Positions 60,241 to 64,000 of a stretch of DNA of 64,000 nucleotides are shown in pieces. The notes beneath the pieces were generated by a model that did not search any database, was not told the origin of the DNA, and saw only the letters and a program-made list of their open reading frames with translations. Within the stretch, counting starts at the first letter, position 1. Each line of letters starts with the position of its first letter. The DNA is taken from assembly GCA_050699575.1 (NCBI GenBank), contig JBOHFG010000260.1:24740-88739 (forward strand), read 5' to 3'. Position numbers and translations under genes: made by a program. Source of the DNA: GCA-003244245 sp050699575. GTDB taxonomy: Bacteria > Actinomycetota > Actinomycetes > Mycobacteriales > Pseudonocardiaceae.

Positions 60241-61179
60241 GTGAGCGTGGCGGGGTCTGAGGGCGGGGGGCGCAAGCTGTTGCGTCTGGAAGTTCGCAAC
60301 AGCCGGACTCCGATCGAGCGTAAGCCGCCGTGGATCCGAACCCGGGCCGTGATGGGCCCCGCATTTCGCGAGCTCAAAGCCTTGGTGCGGCGGGAGGGGC
60401 TGCACACCGTCTGCGAGGCGGCCGGCTGCCCCAATATCTACGAGTGCTGGGAAGACCGGGAGGCCACCTTCCTGATCGGCGGCGACCAGTGCACCCGGCG
60501 CTGTGACTTCTGCCAGATCGACACCGGGCGCCCCGCCCCGCTGGACCGCGACGAGCCACGGCGGGTCGCCGAATCGGTGCGGGCGATGGGACTGCGCTAC
60601 TCGACAGTCACCGGGGTGGCTCGCGACGACCTGCCCGACGGCGGTGCCTGGCTCTACGCCGAGACCGTCCGGCAGATCCACACACTCAACCCCGGCACCG
60701 GGGTTGAGCTGCTCATCCCGGACTTCACCGCCCATCCCCAGCAGCTGCGCGAGGTGTTCGCCGCCGCGCCCGAGGTCTTGGCGCACAATCTGGAGACCGT
60801 GCCACGGATCTTCAAGCGGATCCGGCCGGCGTTTCGGTACGAGCGGTCCCTGGATGTGCTGCGGGCGGCCCGCGATGCCGGGTTGGTCACCAAGTCCAAC
60901 CTGATCTTGGGTCTGGGCGAGGAACCCGCCGAAGTCACCGCCGCGATGGCCGACCTGCACGCCGCGGGCTGCGAGCTGCTCACCCTCACCCAGTACCTCC
61001 GGCCCTCGGCGCGGCACCATCCGGTGGTGCGCTGGATCCCGCCGGCGGAGTTCGTCGACCATGCCCACGCCGCCGAGCTGATGGGTTTCACCGGGGTGCT
61101 GGCCGGGCCACTGGTCCGATCGTCCTACCGGGCCGGCCGGCTCTACGCCCAGGCCGTCGCACATCGCGCCGATCGCTGA
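60241..61179 (+). CDS. lipA: Lipoyl synthase (radical SAM)
   Basis: The 312-residue radical SAM enzyme inserts two sulfurs into octanoyl groups to form lipoyl. The auxiliary cluster motif is VCEAAGCPNIYECW and the radical SAM motif CTRRCDFCQI; the C-terminal Ser ligand lies in VRSSYRAG. GTG at 60241 was chosen because the frame upstream runs into the repeat and encodes nothing conserved. The first 90 nt are unusually G-rich. It needs Fe-S delivery, for which ErpA is a candidate. Confidence 0.95.
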   Translation: MSVAGSEGGGRKLLRLEVRNSRTPIERKPPWIRTRAVMGPAFRELKALVRREGLHTVCEAAGCPNIYECWEDREATFLIGGDQCTRRCDFCQIDTGRPAPLDRDEPRRVAESVRAMGLRYSTVTGVARDDLPDGGAWLYAETVRQIHTLNPGTGVELLIPDFTAHPQQLREVFAAAPEVLAHNLETVPRIFKRIRPAFRYERSLDVLRAARDAGLVTKSNLILGLGEEPAEVTAAMADLHAAGCELLTLTQYLRPSARHHPVVRWIPPAEFVDHAHAAELMGFTGVLAGPLVRSSYRAGRLYAQAVAHRADR

Positions 61180-61225
61180 CCCCAGGGCGGTCGCCATCCG
61201 GTGATCAGCACGTATCCTAGGAACC

Positions 61226-61969
61226 ATGCCGGCCAAACCGTCCCCCAAGCCAAAGGATAAAGAGGCGGCGAAGGCTGCCAAGCAGGAGCGCCGCGCCGCG
61301 TCCAAGCAGCGCCGAGCGCAACTTCTCGAGGCTTTCACCATGCAGCGCCGCGAGGACAAGGCCTTGCTGCCGTTGATGATTGGGGTCTTGCTAGTCGTCA
61401 TCGCGGTGGCCTTCGGGGTGGGCTTGCTGTTCGGCCAGCAGTGGGTAGCCCTGCCGGTGGGCATCACACTCGGCGGGCTCGGCGCAGTACTGATCTTCGG
61501 GCGGCGGGTGCAGCGCAATGTCTTCGCCAAGGCCGAGGGCCAGCCCGGTGCCGCGGCGTGGGCCCTGGAGAACCTGCGTGGCGGGTGGAAAGTGACGCCC
61601 GCGGTGGCAGGCACCACGCAACTGGACGCCGTGCACCGGGTCATCGGGCGGCCCGGAGTCGTGCTGGTCGCCGAGGGGGCCCCGCATCGGCTCAAGCCGC
61701 TGCTGGCCCAGGAGAAGAAACGGGTATCCCGGCTGATCGGGGACACTCCGATCTACGACGTCACGGTGGGAAACGGCGAAGGCCAAGTCCCGCTGGCCAA
61801 ACTGCCCCGGCATCTGGCCAAACTGCCGCGCAACGTCAACAAGGCGCAGATCGACGGGTTGGAGAGCAAGCTCACCATTCTCGCCACCCGCAATGCCGGA
61901 ATGCCCAAGGGCCCGATGCCACCCGGTGCCAAGATGCGCAACGTCCAGCGCGCCACGCGCCGACGCTGA
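61226..61969 (+). CDS. DUF4191 membrane protein, Rv2219-like
   Basis: The 247-residue protein has a Lys/Arg-rich N-terminus (residues 1-45), two adjacent transmembrane helices (LLPLMIGVLLVVIAVAFGV and ALPVGITLGGLGAVLIFG) and a soluble C-terminal domain with GRPGVVLVAEGAPHRLKPLL. The function is unknown. It follows lipA in many actinobacteria, which hints at a shared transcript more than a shared role. Confidence 0.87.
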   Translation: MPAKPSPKPKDKEAAKAAKQERRAASKQRRAQLLEAFTMQRREDKALLPLMIGVLLVVIAVAFGVGLLFGQQWVALPVGITLGGLGAVLIFGRRVQRNVFAKAEGQPGAAAWALENLRGGWKVTPAVAGTTQLDAVHRVIGRPGVVLVAEGAPHRLKPLLAQEKKRVSRLIGDTPIYDVTVGNGEGQVPLAKLPRHLAKLPRNVNKAQIDGLESKLTILATRNAGMPKGPMPPGAKMRNVQRATRRR

Positions 61970-61974
61970 CCCGT

Positions 61975-62361
61975 TCAGCGGGTCCGCAGCACAACGGTCC
62001 CCGCGGCGCGGTCATGCAGACCACGACCGTCGGCGTTGTACACCACGGGTGGGATCAGCAGGCACACCAGCACGGTGCGGATCACCGCGGCGCCCACGCC
62101 TGCTCGACGCCCGTCCAGCAACGCCACCCGACACCCCGCCACGGCATGCCCGGTAGTGCGACCCGCAACCCCGATCGACAGCGCAGTGATCGTCGCGAAG
62201 AGCGCCAGCGCCGAGAACGCCGGGTTGGCAGTGAGCAGCTGGGCGGCCACGGAGCACGGCAGCCAGTCGATCACGATGGCCAGGATGCGGGGGCCGAAGC
62301 TAGCAACGGAACCCGGGCCTCCCTCGGGCAGTCCGAGCCGCTGCCCGGGCCATGTGCTCAC
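61975..62361 (-). CDS. RDD-family membrane protein
   Basis: The 128-residue protein has three hydrophobic helices and the RDD motif pattern: RILAIVIDWLPC (R and D), GRTTGHAVAGCRVALLD and a final DGRGLHDRAAGTVV. RDD proteins are of uncertain function, possibly transport. GTG at 62361 gives VSTWPGQRLG, matching the short form Rv2219A. It converges on the DUF4191 gene with a 5-nt gap and is divergent from glnA. Confidence 0.85.
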   Translation of the reverse strand: MSTWPGQRLGLPEGGPGSVASFGPRILAIVIDWLPCSVAAQLLTANPAFSALALFATITALSIGVAGRTTGHAVAGCRVALLDGRRAGVGAAVIRTVLVCLLIPPVVYNADGRGLHDRAAGTVVLRTR

Positions 62362-62528
62362 TCGGCTAGCGTATGCCGCCGACAGGCTAGCCTCCGCCCC
62401 CACCAGCCTCGTAACCTTGGCCGTACATCCGGGTGATGGCTGGGCAACACGGCCCGCTTAGGTTCGCCGCAGTGAACTGGCCCATTACTCCGATCCATAC
62501 CGCACAGCGCGCGAAGGAGCGAACGACG

Positions 62529-63953
62529 ATGTTCTCCAACTCCGATGAGGTCCTGCGCTTCATCACCGACGAGGACGTCGAGTTCGTCGACGTCCGCTTC
62601 TGCGACCTGCCGGGTGTCATGCAGCATTTCACCGTTCCAGCCGACTTCTTCGACGCCGACATCATTGAGGAAGGCCTGGCCTTCGACGGTTCCTCGGTGC
62701 GCGGCTTCCAGTCGATCCACGAGTCGGACATGCTGCTGGTGCCTGATCCTGAGACGGCGCGCCTCGACCCGTTCCGGGTGCAGAAGACGCTGAACATCAA
62801 CTTCTTCGTGCAGGATCCGTTCACCCGGGAGGCCTACAGCCGCGACCCGCGCAACGTGGCCCGCAAGGCCGAGGAGTTCCTGGCCTCGACCGGCATCGCC
62901 GACACCTGTTACTTCGGCCCAGAGGCCGAGTTCTACTGCTTCGATTCGGTACGCTTCGACACCACGCCCAACAGCGCCTTCCACGAGATCGACTCGGTGG
63001 CCGGCTGGTGGAACACCGGCACCGACGAGGAAGGCGGAAACAAGGGCTACAAGGTCAATTACAAGGGTGGTTACTTTCCGGTGCCGCCGACCGACCACTT
63101 CGCCGACCTCCGCAACGCGATGGTCACCAACCTCATCGGGTGCGGATTCTCCGTGGAGAAGGCGCACCACGAAGTGGGCACCGGCGGGCAAGCAGAGATC
63201 AACTACAAGTACAACACTCTGCTCCGCGCGGCCGATGACCTGCAGCTCTACAAGTACATCATTAAGAACACTGCGTGGGCGGCCGGGAAGACCGTGACCT
63301 TCATGCCCAAGCCGCTGTTCGGGGACAACGGCTCCGGCATGCACTGCCACCAGTCACTGTGGACCGACGGGGTGCCGCTGTTCCACGACGAATCCGGCTA
63401 CGCCGGGCTGTCCGACATCGGGCGGCACTACATCGGTGGTCTCCTGCACCACGCGCCGTCGCTGCTGGCGTTCACCAACCCGACGGTCAACTCCTACCAC
63501 CGCCTGGTGCCCGGCTACGAAGCACCGGTGAACCTGGTGTACTCGCAGCGCAACCGGTCGGCCTGCATCCGGATCCCGATCACCGGCAACAACCCGAAGG
63601 CCAAGCGCATCGAGTTCCGCTGCCCGGACGCCTCGGGCAACCCCTACCTCGCCTTCGCCGCGATGATGATGGCGGGGCTGGACGGGATCAAAAACGCCTA
63701 CGAACCCGCCGCACCGATCGACAAGGATCTCTACGAGCTGCCCCCCGAGGAGGCCAAGGACGTCGCGCAGGTGCCGGCGAGCCTGGGTGCGGTGATCGAC
63801 CGCCTCGAGGCCGACCACGACTACCTGCTCGAAGGAAACGTGTTCACCCCGGACCTGATCGAGACCTGGATCGCGATCAAGCGCGAGAACGAGATCGACC
63901 CGCTGCGGCTGCGCCCGCATCCCTTCGAGTTCGCCCTGTACTACGACGTCTAA
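62529..63953 (+). CDS. glnA: Glutamine synthetase type I
   Basis: The 474-residue GSI makes glutamine from glutamate, ammonia and ATP. DGSSVRGFQSIHESDMLLVP, EAEFYCFDSV, GSGMHCHQSLW and NRSACIRIP form the active site. Y402 in DKDLYELPPEE is the adenylylation tyrosine, and the insert pattern is GSI-beta, so control by GlnE is expected. ATG at 62529 follows GGAG 10 nt upstream. It ends the conserved lipB-lipA-DUF4191-RDD-glnA block. Confidence 0.97.
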   Translation: MFSNSDEVLRFITDEDVEFVDVRFCDLPGVMQHFTVPADFFDADIIEEGLAFDGSSVRGFQSIHESDMLLVPDPETARLDPFRVQKTLNINFFVQDPFTREAYSRDPRNVARKAEEFLASTGIADTCYFGPEAEFYCFDSVRFDTTPNSAFHEIDSVAGWWNTGTDEEGGNKGYKVNYKGGYFPVPPTDHFADLRNAMVTNLIGCGFSVEKAHHEVGTGGQAEINYKYNTLLRAADDLQLYKYIIKNTAWAAGKTVTFMPKPLFGDNGSGMHCHQSLWTDGVPLFHDESGYAGLSDIGRHYIGGLLHHAPSLLAFTNPTVNSYHRLVPGYEAPVNLVYSQRNRSACIRIPITGNNPKAKRIEFRCPDASGNPYLAFAAMMMAGLDGIKNAYEPAAPIDKDLYELPPEEAKDVAQVPASLGAVIDRLEADHDYLLEGNVFTPDLIETWIAIKRENEIDPLRLRPHPFEFALYYDV

Positions 63954-64000
63954 TCGGTTTCGAACCGCAAACCCATGACCAGCCCGTCGGAAGCCCGGAA

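Noticed and set aside
60109..61746. Long minus-strand open frame (545 codons) across lipA and the DUF4191 gene
   Set aside because: It is antisense to lipA, whose cluster motifs are complete, and it runs through the REPIN-like repeat. No domain is visible.
62411..62426. Possible GlnR box upstream of glnA (GTAAC-N6-CGTAC)
   Set aside because: Only one half-site fits the GTnAC/GnAAC pattern; the other does not. Spacing alone is not enough.
63955..63967. Small hairpin after glnA (CGGTT-TCG-AACCG)
   Set aside because: The 5-bp stem is too short to call a terminator and the window ends 33 nt later.
1..64000. CRISPR array, prophage, integron or IS element
   Set aside because: No spaced repeat array, no phage structural genes, and no transposase or integrase were found. 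The repeats present are palindromic intergenic elements.

Overview
This window is high-GC chromosomal DNA from an actinobacterium, most likely a member of the Pseudonocardiales or a close relative of the mycolata. The evidence is the GC-rich third codon positions, the frequent GTG starts, the actinobacterial bc1-aa3 respiratory cluster (qcrCAB, ctaC, ctaE, ctaF), a PimB-type mannosyltransferase, UDP-galactopyranose mutase, GarA/OdhI, PASTA kinases and a mycothiol-type DinB protein. Most of the window is vertically inherited core genome. From memory, gene order matches two Mycobacterium tuberculosis blocks: roughly Rv1842c-Rv1822 (about 4.2-14.9 kb here) and Rv2175c-Rv2220 (about 23.3-64 kb here).

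Layout. 1-2340: the 3' part of a GH65 phosphorylase converging on a PfkB-type sugar kinase. 2452-6603: a DUF885 lipoprotein and a coupled pair of CNNM/CorC-like membrane proteins. 6604-7800: a gene-poor stretch with a large hairpin and a frameshifted pseudogene. 7819-16047: gcvP behind a tandem glycine riboswitch, then two MerR regulators, a DUF151 nuclease, garA, gcvH, a CDP-alcohol phosphatidyltransferase and glf. 16096-23216: a mixed region with a DinB protein, a methyltransferase, a Ser/Thr kinase, a DUF3516-type helicase, an orphan DUF742 protein, a thioredoxin-like protein and a small MT0933-like protein. 23353-33249: Rv2175c homologue and PknL with PASTA repeats, aroG, a PPi-type phosphofructokinase, an exoribonuclease, an acyltransferase, an SRPBCC protein, fadD15 and pimB. 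33308-37650: two NlpC/P60 hydrolases around a small four-cysteine protein, trpD and a degenerate receiver protein. 37756-46032: ctaE-qcrCAB, ctaF, ctaC, asnB and erpA. 46196-49576: DUF3043 protein and cobU-cobT-cobS. 49635-64000: ilvE, gcvT, pepA, lpdA, dlaT, a low-GC second murF-like gene with a DUF397 gene, lipB-lipA and glnA.

How the genes work together. gcvP, gcvH and gcvT supply three parts of the glycine cleavage system; lpdA supplies its E3; lipB and lipA make the lipoyl group needed by GcvH and DlaT. DlaT, Lpd and GarA connect to pyruvate and 2-oxoglutarate metabolism. glnA, asnB and GarA cover nitrogen assimilation and its control. The Cta/Qcr genes form the terminal oxidase supercomplex. 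Glf, PimB, the NlpC/P60 enzymes, AsnB and the extra MurF act on the envelope.

The least explained content is intergenic: (i) a 63-bp REPIN-like element present twice in opposite orientation with only 3 differences, plus a solitary REP copy, with GC skew that changes sign at two of the three sites; (ii) a second family of near-perfect 50-bp palindromes at convergent gene ends that supplies the stop codons of three flanking genes; (iii) a single 71-bp hairpin; and (iv) paired palindromic operator-like sites upstream of the small Cys4 gene and an NlpC/P60 gene. No prophage, CRISPR array, IS transposase or secondary-metabolite cluster was seen.
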